Source of the DNA: Armatimonadota bacterium
GTDB taxonomy: Bacteria; Armatimonadota; Fimbriimonadia; Fimbriimonadales; ATM1
Length of the DNA stretch: 12,528 nucleotides
Reading direction: 5' to 3'
Assembly: GCA_003695835.1 (NCBI GenBank)
Contig: RFHN01000108.1
Span: 1 to 12,528, forward strand
The notes under the pieces were generated by a model. It made no database searches, was not told the origin of the DNA, and saw nothing but the letters and a program-made list of their open reading frames with translations. The position numbers and the translations under genes are program-made. Shown here in pieces: positions 6,497-11,724 of this stretch. Position 1 is the first letter of the stretch; the number at the start of each line of letters is the position of its first letter.

Positions 6497-7578
6497 TTCC
6501 CTTTCGCGGCTTGGAGGAATCGCTTGTTGACCATTCGCGCGGGGTGCTTCTTGTCGCGGACTTCGACCTCGCAATCCGAGTCGAGTGTGGCGTGTTCGGA
6601 GCGGATGAAAGCGAACGCAATTCCGCAATCCAGCAGAGGGCTGAACACACCGCTGGAGACAACACCGATCTCTTCGCCCTCGCGGAAGACCTTGTAGCCT
6701 TCCCTGGGGACGATGCGGGAGAGCATCTGGATCCCAACGAGCTTCCGCGGCGGCCCGCTCGCGCGCATGGCGTCAATAGCCTCTTTGCCGACGTAGTCGC
6801 GCTCCTTCTTGCAGACCCACCCCAGTCCGGCTTCGATCGGATTGATCGTCGGCGAGAGTTCGTGACCGTATAGCGGCAGCCCAGCCTCGACGCGCAGGAC
6901 ATCTCGGGATGCGAGTCCGCAGGGCGTAACGCCTTGGTCTACGAGCGCCTTCCAAACGACCGCAGCCTGGCTCGCAGGAACGATGATCTCGAAACCATCC
7001 TCACCCGTGTAACCGGTTCTTCCCAAAAAGGCAGGGACGCCGGCGACGTCGCACGTGGCGGAATGGAATCTCTCCACTTGACTGACCGGCGCATCCGCAA
7101 GGGCTTCCACGATTTCGACGGCCTTGGGGCCTTGAACCGCGATCATGGCCGACTCGAACGTCTCGTCCACGATTTCGACGCCGCCGTCATTGTGTTGGCG
7201 CATCCATTCGATGTCCTTCTCGCGGTTCGCGGCGTTGATGACGACGTACAGTTCGTCCTGTCGGATGCGGTAGACGATGATATCGTCCACGCACCCACCG
7301 TCCGGATAGCAAAGAAGGGAATAAGTCGAGGCGCCGTCCGTGAGCTTCTGAATGTCGTTGGTGGCGAGAAAATCCCAAAAGGGAACGACCGAATCTCCGC
7401 GGTGGCGGGTTCGGCCCATGTGACTGACATCGAACATGCCGGCGGCTTCGCGCACGGCCTTGGCTTCCTGGATGACGCCGGAATACTGGACGGGCATGTC
7501 CCATCCGGCGAACTCGACCATGCGTGCGCCCAACGCGAGGTGCTCGGCATGAAGCGGGGTCTTGAGAAGGTCCGGCAT
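6493..7578 (-). CDS. gcvT: Glycine cleavage system T protein (aminomethyltransferase)
   Basis: Takes the aminomethyl group from the lipoyl arm of H protein, transfers the carbon to tetrahydrofolate and releases ammonia. It is 361 aa, a normal length. The N-terminus TPLHAEHLALGARMVEFAGWDMPVQY-type block (7-32) is classic. FDVSHMG (49-55) and CVDDIIVYR (96-104) follow, with Asp98/Asp99 at the position of the catalytic aspartate. YVVINAANREKD (111-122), GRTGYTGEDGFEI in the middle and the C-terminal barrel (from about 280) complete the fold. The segment after SHMG reads RTRHRG, more basic than usual. No gcvH or gcvP is nearby. The gene follows fmdB by 70 nt, and TAAACT lies 9 nt before its ATG as a possible own -10. 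The stop overlaps murQ by 4 nt. Confidence 0.96.
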   Translation of the reverse strand: MPDLLKTPLHAEHLALGARMVEFAGWDMPVQYSGVIQEAKAVREAAGMFDVSHMGRTRHRGDSVVPFWDFLATNDIQKLTDGASTYSLLCYPDGGCVDDIIVYRIRQDELYVVINAANREKDIEWMRQHNDGGVEIVDETFESAMIAVQGPKAVEIVEALADAPVSQVERFHSATCDVAGVPAFLGRTGYTGEDGFEIIVPASQAAVVWKALVDQGVTPCGLASRDVLRVEAGLPLYGHELSPTINPIEAGLGWVCKKERDYVGKEAIDAMRASGPPRKLVGIQMLSRIVPREGYKVFREGEEIGVVSSGVFSPLLDCGIAFAFIRSEHATLDSDCEVEVRDKKHPARMVNKRFLQAAKGN

Positions 7579-7613
7579 CAGCCGGGCAGTTTACACGTTC
7601 GCGGTCGGCTCAG

Positions 7614-7633
7614 TCCTGCGAGCACGCGCAGGA
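7614..7633 (-). promoter_or_regulatory. GC-rich 7-bp hairpin between fmdB and gcvT
   Basis: On the minus strand, TCCTGCG, loop CGTGCT, CGCAGGA form a perfect 7-bp stem in the 70-nt gap between the fmdB stop and the gcvT start. No U-tract follows, so it is not a standard terminator. It could be a processing or stabilising hairpin that sets different mRNA levels for the two genes. Confidence 0.45.
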
Positions 7634-7648
7634 ATCGGCGTTCGTGCC

Positions 7649-7873
7649 TCAAGTCTTGGCCTTTTCGCTTTTCTTGGGCTTGTCCCCGGACTTCGCGTAG
7701 TCGTTGACATGGAAGCCCGATCCGTGAAAATGCACGGCGACAGGCTGCACCAGTCGGATGAGCGCGTTGCGCTTCTTGCACTTGGGGCAGCCCGAAAGCG
7801 GCTTGTCCGTCATCCTTTGCTCCACTTCGAGGGTAGATCCACAGAACCTGCACTCGTAGGCGTAGATCGGCAT
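7649..7873 (-). CDS. FmdB-family zinc-ribbon protein
   Basis: Small 74-aa protein with the family start MPIYAYECRFCG and a four-cysteine zinc ribbon: Cys8, Cys11, Cys29, Cys32. The later block GSGFHVNDY (51-59) is also characteristic (usually GSGFY-TDY), and a lysine-rich tail follows. FmdB was named as a putative regulator of formamide/amide genes in Methylophilus. The function of the wider family is not established, so no pathway is assigned. ATG 7873 is chosen over an in-frame upstream start because it gives the exact family N-terminus and has TATCCT ending 7 nt before it. It is the first gene of the fmdB-gcvT unit and diverges from the lipoprotein gene. Confidence 0.92.
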   Translation of the reverse strand: MPIYAYECRFCGSTLEVEQRMTDKPLSGCPKCKKRNALIRLVQPVAVHFHGSGFHVNDYAKSGDKPKKSEKAKT

Positions 7874-7880
7874 GGCATAA

Positions 7881-7911
7881 AGGATACCTTGTGATAGGGT
7901 CGCGGGGTCAA
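7881..7911 (-). promoter_or_regulatory. Putative promoter of fmdB, leaderless geometry
   Basis: On the minus strand, TTGACC (7911-7906) is a -35 candidate, followed after 19 nt by TATCCT (7886-7881) as -10. The -10 ends 7 nt before ATG 7873, so transcription would start at or beside the A of the start codon. There is no Shine-Dalgarno sequence. The 19-nt spacer is long, so confidence is moderate. Confidence 0.45.
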
Positions 7912-7912
7912 T

Positions 7913-7951
7913 GGCTCTCGCGCTACCGGCGTTCCGAGAGCCCGCGGAACG
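7913..7951 (+). promoter_or_regulatory. Two mutually exclusive hairpins in the fmdB/lipoprotein gap
   Basis: Stem A pairs GGCTCTCG (7913-7920) with CGAGAGCC (7935-7942), 8 bp perfect. Stem B pairs CGTTCCG (7930-7936) with CGGAACG (7945-7951), 7 bp perfect. They share bases 7935-7936, and the remaining right arm of A is the loop of B, so only one can form at a time. A weaker third stem, CGAAA (7950-7954) with TTTCG (7960-7964), follows. This is the layout of a switchable leader RNA, but no known riboswitch class is recognisable. Confidence 0.45.
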
Positions 7952-7969
7952 AAATGGAGTTTCGGAAGG

Positions 7970-7975
7970 TATTCT
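7970..7975 (+). promoter_or_regulatory. Candidate -10 element for the lipoprotein gene
   Basis: TATTCT is a fair -10 match that would start transcription near 7982 and leave an approximately 11-nt leader containing GAGGAG. No good -35 is visible at 16-18 nt. GGAAC at 7946-7950 resembles an ECF-sigma -35 but its spacing is loose. If this promoter is the real one, the hairpins upstream act only as DNA. Confidence 0.3.
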
Positions 7976-7978
7976 CAC

Positions 7979-7989
7979 AAGGAGAGGAG
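7979..7989 (+). promoter_or_regulatory. Shine-Dalgarno region of the lipoprotein gene
   Basis: AAGGAGAGGAG is purine-rich, offers two overlapping Shine-Dalgarno matches and ends 3 nt before ATG 7993 (the AAGGAG part ends 8 nt before). It decides the start in favour of 7993 over the GTG further upstream in frame. Confidence 0.7.
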
Positions 7990-7992
7990 CTC

Positions 7993-8502
7993 ATGAGTAG
8001 GATTTTCGTTTTCGTTCTTGCAGTGGTTTGCGCCGTAGCGGTAGGTTGCGGCAAGAAAGAGGCGGAATACGTACCGCCGAACACGCGGCAGATCCAGGAT
8101 CCAATCACGGATCTCGGCTCGCCCGCGGCGATGAAGAGGGTGGAGGCCGCGGCGAAGTATCTGCTCGCCTACGTGGAGGAGACCGGTAAGTTTCCCGACG
8201 TGCGGACAGGGCTGGACCTGAAGAAACTTCTTTCCGAGCACTTCGGAAAGAAGGTAGAGGCTTTCAGCGAGAACAGCGACGAGCTCACCGCCTTCGACAA
8301 GGTTTGGGTGCGAAATGACGGCAAAGGGCCGATCCTCTACAATTACGCGTTGGCTGGGAAGTCGCTGGACGAGATACGCAACAAAGAGAACACGTGGATG
8401 CTCGAGGATCCGATGCAGTTCCCCGGTGAGGGCAACGTCATCGCCTACGTCAGTGGCCGCGTCGGCGTGGTGAAGAAAGAGCCGGTCGCGGGCGGCATGT
8501 AG
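7993..8502 (+). CDS. Small lipoprotein with pilin-like C-terminal region, function unknown
   Basis: Predicted lipoprotein of 169 aa. A short signal peptide (hydrophobic 4-17) ends in the lipobox AVGC, so Cys19 would be lipidated and the mature protein (151 aa) membrane anchored. The mature part has no enzyme motif I recognise. LLAYVEETGKFPD (57-69), ILYNYAL (114-120), WMLEDP (135-140) and EGNVIAYVSGRV (146-157) resemble the order of motifs in prepilin-like (DUF1559/H-X9-DG type) proteins, where a similar tail reads as a GGxNVxFxDGHV strand. Here the pilin N-terminal helix is replaced by a lipoprotein signal. This resemblance is by eye. The gene is 5 nt upstream of an oxidoreductase gene and likely co-transcribed with it. 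Confidence 0.82.
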   Translation: MSRIFVFVLAVVCAVAVGCGKKEAEYVPPNTRQIQDPITDLGSPAAMKRVEAAAKYLLAYVEETGKFPDVRTGLDLKKLLSEHFGKKVEAFSENSDELTAFDKVWVRNDGKGPILYNYALAGKSLDEIRNKENTWMLEDPMQFPGEGNVIAYVSGRVGVVKKEPVAGGM

Positions 8503-8507
8503 GCGCG

Positions 8508-9578
8508 ATGGCGAAAATCGGTATTGGCATCATTGGCGCGGGCGGCATCGCGCAATCCACGCACATTCCCGGCTACCTGGCCTGTGCGGACCGGTGCGAG
8601 ATTGTTGCTGTCGCCGACGTGGACGGAGCGCGCGCGAGAGAGGTCGCCGAGCGATTCGGGATCGGGGAAGCGTACGAGGATTACCGGGAGTTGCTCGCGC
8701 GGCCGGATGTTCAGGCGGTCAGCATCGCCACGCCGAACCGGGAGCACAAGGCGCCCGCGATCGCTGCTCTCGAGGCGGGCAAGCATGTTTTGCTCGAGAA
8801 ACCGATGGCGATGAATGCCGCAGAATGCAAGGAGATCCTCGCGGCCCAGCAGAGGAGCGGAGCGGTGCTCCAAATCGGCTTGCAGTACCGATTCTCCAGC
8901 GTCGGGAAGTTTCTGGGCGACTACGTTCACTCCGGTCGCATGGGCGAGGTCTATTACGCGCGAGCCATGGCGCTGCGTCGTCGTGGAGTGCCTACGTGGG
9001 GAGTCTTCACCGACAAAGAGAAGCAGGGCGGCGGACCGCTGATCGACATCGGAGTTCATATCCTTGATTTCACGCTCTTTGCCATGGGCTACCCGAAACC
9101 CGTTTCCGCCAGTGGAAAGACTTGGCAGCAGTTGGGCAAGGATCCTTCGCTTTGGAACTACTGGGGCGATTACGATCGAGACCGTTTCACGGTTGAGGAC
9201 TTTGCCGTTGGAATGATCCGGTTCGAGAACGGCGCCGTCGTAACGCTCGAATCGAGTTTCATGGCCAACCTGGGCGACGACCAGATGCGCTCCGAGCTGT
9301 TTGGTACGAAGTCGGGCGCCACGGTGGACCTGTTGCGGGAGCCGAGCCTCATCTTCTACACAGAGGAGAATCGGCAGCTGTTCGACATGATGCCGAGGAA
9401 CCTGCCGCGCATTGACAGCATGTACACCGAGGAGATTCGCGCCTTTCTAACGGCCATCGAGACGGGCGGACCCTCACCCGTCCCGGGCGAGCAGGGTCTG
9501 ATCCTCAATGCGATATTCGACGCGATCTATCGGAGTAGCGAGACCGGCCATGAGGAACCGGTGGACACTGACCTCTGA
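8508..9578 (+). CDS. Gfo/Idh/MocA-family NAD(P)-dependent oxidoreductase
   Basis: Cytoplasmic sugar/inositol-type dehydrogenase of 356 aa, typical length. The N-terminal Rossmann fold starts IGIIGAGGIAQSTHIP (6-21) with the nucleotide-binding GxGGxA, then VADVD (35-39), ATPNREHK (74-81) and the family hallmark EKP (97-99). The C-terminal domain has GGPLIDIGVHILD (175-187), in which Asp180 and His184 fit the catalytic Asp/His pair. Substrate cannot be inferred: the family includes glucose-fructose oxidoreductase, myo-inositol and UDP-sugar dehydrogenases. There is no Tat signal, so it is not a secreted GFOR type. No Shine-Dalgarno sequence is visible; the start lies 5 nt after the lipoprotein stop, suggesting coupled translation. 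Codons for residues 323-356 overlap the small membrane-protein gene in antisense. Confidence 0.93.
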   Translation: MAKIGIGIIGAGGIAQSTHIPGYLACADRCEIVAVADVDGARAREVAERFGIGEAYEDYRELLARPDVQAVSIATPNREHKAPAIAALEAGKHVLLEKPMAMNAAECKEILAAQQRSGAVLQIGLQYRFSSVGKFLGDYVHSGRMGEVYYARAMALRRRGVPTWGVFTDKEKQGGGPLIDIGVHILDFTLFAMGYPKPVSASGKTWQQLGKDPSLWNYWGDYDRDRFTVEDFAVGMIRFENGAVVTLESSFMANLGDDQMRSELFGTKSGATVDLLREPSLIFYTEENRQLFDMMPRNLPRIDSMYTEEIRAFLTAIETGGPSPVPGEQGLILNAIFDAIYRSSETGHEEPVDTDL

Positions 9579-9728
9579 CACCTCCGGCGCCTCCTTTTCC
9601 TTCTTGAGGGCATAGAGGATCACCCACGCGACCAGCAAGATCGCCACCAGGAAGGCGAGGACAATGAAGACCGTGGACCACAGGAACACGCGTCTCGAAA
9701 ACCGCTCCCTCTGCTGTTCCTCCGACAT
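9474..9728 (-). CDS. Small single-pass membrane protein, unknown function
   Basis: Hypothetical protein of 84 aa. It has a polar N-terminus (residues 1-13, with several Arg), a strong transmembrane helix at about 14-41, a Lys-rich stop-transfer segment at 42-45, then a soluble tail. Residues 51-84 are encoded antisense to the last 105 nt of the oxidoreductase gene, so the tail may be a late extension after loss of an earlier stop. The gene starts 21 nt after the phoU stop. It lacks a Shine-Dalgarno sequence, but TATACT (9741-9736) ends 7 nt before its ATG, suggesting a leaderless own transcript. A hydrophobic stretch this clean in a gap position favours a real gene. The C-terminal boundary and any link to PhoU are unproven. 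Confidence 0.6.
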   Translation of the reverse strand: MSEEQQRERFSRRVFLWSTVFIVLAFLVAILLVAWVILYALKKEKEAPEVSEVSVHRFLMAGLATPIDRVEYRIEDQTLLARDG

Positions 9729-9732
9729 GGGG

Positions 9733-9757
9733 AAGAGTATACGCGTTTTCTACTCTT
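9733..9757 (-). promoter_or_regulatory. Inverted repeat across the phoU stop, overlapping a -10 element
   Basis: AAGAGTA and TACTCTT are perfect 7-nt arms (9757-9751 and 9739-9733 on the minus strand) with an 11-nt loop. It spans the phoU stop codon. TATACT (9741-9736), 7 nt before the small membrane-protein ATG, lies mostly in the downstream arm. It could be a regulator site on that promoter or a weak hairpin at the end of phoU. Confidence 0.4.
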
Positions 9758-10418
9758 GGAGGAACTTCGCCAGATCGCCGGAGCGGACGAACTCGACGCG
9801 CTCGGCGATGGACTCAGCGTGGTCCGCGACGTATTCGAGGTGGTGGCAGGCGCTGAGAACCTTCTCCAGGTCGCGGAGCTTCTCTGGGTGCTCCATCATT
9901 GCGGAACGCACCTTGCGACGGATGTTCTTCCAGACCCGGTCCACTTCTGCGTCCGATTCGATGACCTTTTCGAAGTCCTGTTCTTCGCCAGAGGCGAACG
10001 CCTTCAAGACGGTCATCAACATCGAGCGGGATTTTGCAGACAGTTCCTTGAGCGCTTCGATGGCTTCGGGCGGCGCGTTCTCATCCATGGTCAGCGCCTT
10101 CTTCGCGATCGAGACGGCGTCGTCGCCGACGCGCTCCAGCTCGGTGGCGGTCGTCATGGCGGAGACGACGAAGCGGAGGTCCTTGGCGACGGGCGCCTCT
10201 CTGGCGAGGATGTCCACGCACGTTGCGTAGACGCGCATTTCGTAGCTGTTCGTCTCGCGGTCTCGGTCAATGACCTCTCCCGCGAGGCGTTCATCCTTTT
10301 CGATCAGGGCGCGGACGGCGTCGTCCACCATCTTTTCGACGTGGACGCCCATTGCCATGACCTGCTCCTTCAGGTGCTCCAATAGGTCCGCGAGATGCTT
10401 TCGAACGTGTTCCCCCAT
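9750..10418 (-). CDS. phoU: PhoU-family phosphate signalling regulator
   Basis: Cytoplasmic helical-bundle protein of 222 aa, normal length (about 215-240). It normally links the Pst phosphate transporter to the PhoR/PhoB two-component system and represses phosphate uptake when phosphate is plentiful. The two-repeat structure is visible: repeat 1 has PVAKDLRFVVSAMTTATELERVGDDA (about 76-101) with Glu95 and Asp99, and repeat 2 has HHLEYVADHAESIAE (192-206) with Glu195 and Asp199. These ExxxD motifs bind metal clusters in solved structures. No pst or phoR gene is adjacent. Instead the gene is 18 nt downstream of clpX, a non-standard place. ATG 10418 has only a weak purine stretch upstream. Confidence 0.95.
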   Translation of the reverse strand: MGEHVRKHLADLLEHLKEQVMAMGVHVEKMVDDAVRALIEKDERLAGEVIDRDRETNSYEMRVYATCVDILAREAPVAKDLRFVVSAMTTATELERVGDDAVSIAKKALTMDENAPPEAIEALKELSAKSRSMLMTVLKAFASGEEQDFEKVIESDAEVDRVWKNIRRKVRSAMMEHPEKLRDLEKVLSACHHLEYVADHAESIAERVEFVRSGDLAKFLQE

Positions 10419-10436
10419 AGGTTCTCGTCAGGCGAA

Positions 10437-11711
10437 TCAGCTGGCTTTCTGTTCCGTGCGAGGGATCAGAATCGGCTTCTCGCCTTCCGAGATTATACCG
10501 GCAGGGATGATCACCTTCTTAACATTTCCATCACTTGGGACTTCGTACATGACGTCCAGCATGATGGATTCGATGATCGCCCGCAGCGCCCGAGCGCCGG
10601 TGCCTCGTCGCAGCGCTTCTGCCGCAATCTCCCGAAGAGCCGCTTCCTCGAACTCCAGATCCACGTTGTCCATCTCGAACAGCTTTCGGAACTGGCGCAC
10701 AAGGGAGTTGCGGGGTTCGACGAGAATGCGGACGAGCGCCTCCTCGTCCAGATTGTCGAGCGTTGCGATGACCGGCAACCGACCGATGAATTCGGGGATG
10801 AGACCGAACTTGAGCAGGTCCTCGGGCAGGACTTGTCGAAGCAGGTCCTTCTTTCTCTCTGCGTGCGACTGAGGCTCGGAGCGAAAACCGATCGCGTTGC
10901 CCTTTTGGCGCTTGAGGATGATCTCTTCGAGACCGTCGAATGCTCCGCCACAGATGAAGAGGATGTTGGAGGTGTCAATCTGAAGGTACTCTTCGTGCGG
11001 GTGCTTTCGGCCGCCGCCAGGCGGGACGTTGGCCACCGTTCCTTCGAGGATTTTGAGAAGCGCCTGCTGGACGCCCTCCCCGCTCACGTCGCGCGTGATC
11101 GAAGGGTTGTCGCTCTTTCGAGCGATCTTGTCAATCTCGTCCACGTAGATGATCCCTCGCTGCGCCGCCTCGATCGGATTCCGACCAAAACCACCGCTAT
11201 CGGCCGCTTGGTACAGTTTGAGCAAGATGTTCTCGACGTCTTCGCCGACGTATCCCGCTTCGGTGAGGCTGGTGGCGTCCGCAATGGCGAACGGGACATT
11301 GAGGATCTTGGCGAGGGTCTGCGCGAGGAGCGTTTTCCCCGAACCGGTCGGGCCGATGAGCAGGATGTTGCTCTTTTGCAGGTCTACGTCGTCGTCCTCT
11401 TTGTTGCCGACGCTCGTGATCCGCTTGTAGTGGTTGTATACAGCGACGCTGAGCGCCCGCTTGGCCAGATCCTGTCCGACCACGTACTGATCGAGAAACT
11501 CCACGATCTCGCGCGGCTTGGGGATCTCCTGCTCATACGGTTCCTTCGGCGAGGCTGCATGGGGTGCGGCGACGGCGGGATCGCCCGGTGACGAGCGCAG
11601 GACTTCCGCGCAAAGCTCGACGCATTCCGGGCAGATGCCACCGTAGAGTCCGACGATGAGGCGCTTGACCTGCGCCTTGGTCTTTCCGCACAACGCACAC
11701 CGATCTCTCAA
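10437..11711 (-). CDS. clpX: ATP-dependent Clp protease ATP-binding subunit ClpX
   Basis: AAA+ unfoldase of 424 aa that recognises tagged substrates (for example ssrA-tagged) and feeds them to ClpP. The N-terminal zinc-binding domain has Cys5, Cys8, Cys27 and Cys30. Walker A is GPTGSGKT (120-127), pore loop GYVG (153-156), Walker B IIYVDEID (187-194), RKH loop 235-237, and the ClpP-docking IGF loop 274-276. FIGRLPV carries the Arg finger (Arg311), and sensor 2 is in TGARALR (371-377). All functional elements are intact. The start is a TTG at 11711-11709 with AAGGAG 7 nt upstream; no ATG fits the conserved zinc-domain N-terminus. It lies 11 nt downstream of clpP. Confidence 0.98.
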   Translation of the reverse strand: MRDRCALCGKTKAQVKRLIVGLYGGICPECVELCAEVLRSSPGDPAVAAPHAASPKEPYEQEIPKPREIVEFLDQYVVGQDLAKRALSVAVYNHYKRITSVGNKEDDDVDLQKSNILLIGPTGSGKTLLAQTLAKILNVPFAIADATSLTEAGYVGEDVENILLKLYQAADSGGFGRNPIEAAQRGIIYVDEIDKIARKSDNPSITRDVSGEGVQQALLKILEGTVANVPPGGGRKHPHEEYLQIDTSNILFICGGAFDGLEEIILKRQKGNAIGFRSEPQSHAERKKDLLRQVLPEDLLKFGLIPEFIGRLPVIATLDNLDEEALVRILVEPRNSLVRQFRKLFEMDNVDLEFEEAALREIAAEALRRGTGARALRAIIESIMLDVMYEVPSDGNVKKVIIPAGIISEGEKPILIPRTEQKAS

Positions 11712-11718
11712 ATCGCTA

Positions 11719-11724
11719 CTCCTT
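11719..11724 (-). promoter_or_regulatory. Shine-Dalgarno sequence of clpX
   Basis: On the minus strand, AAGGAG lies 7 nt before the TTG start of clpX and overlaps the clpP stop codon. It is what makes the TTG start credible. Confidence 0.7.

Larger units (their letters stand above)
7887..7982. repeat. Outer 8-bp inverted repeat flanking the fmdB/lipoprotein intergenic region
   Basis: CCTTGTGA (7887-7894) and TCACAAGG (7975-7982) are perfect inverted copies 80 bp apart. The left copy is inside the putative fmdB promoter spacer. The right copy covers the start of the lipoprotein Shine-Dalgarno region. It could be a pair of operator half-sites placed symmetrically at two divergent promoters, or, in a long transcript, a stem that hides the ribosome binding site. 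Confidence 0.5.

Noticed and set aside
6934..7707. 257-codon open frame antisense to gcvT and fmdB
   Set aside because: It runs across two real genes and their gap and shows no conserved motif.
7874..7978. Longer start for the FmdB-type protein
   Set aside because: The extra residues do not match the family, which begins MPIYAYEC, and a -10-like element sits just upstream of the shorter start.
7874..7992. Known riboswitch (for example glycine, c-di-GMP or fluoride) in the divergent gap
   Set aside because: I looked for the conserved cores I know and found none. The pairing is reported only as an unassigned structure.
7879..7992. Intrinsic terminator formed by the intergenic stems
   Set aside because: None of the stems is followed by a run of T on either strand.
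10395..11591. 398-codon open frame antisense to clpX
   Set aside because: It mirrors clpX codons on the other strand, has no family motif and no ribosome site. It is explained by GC-rich third positions.
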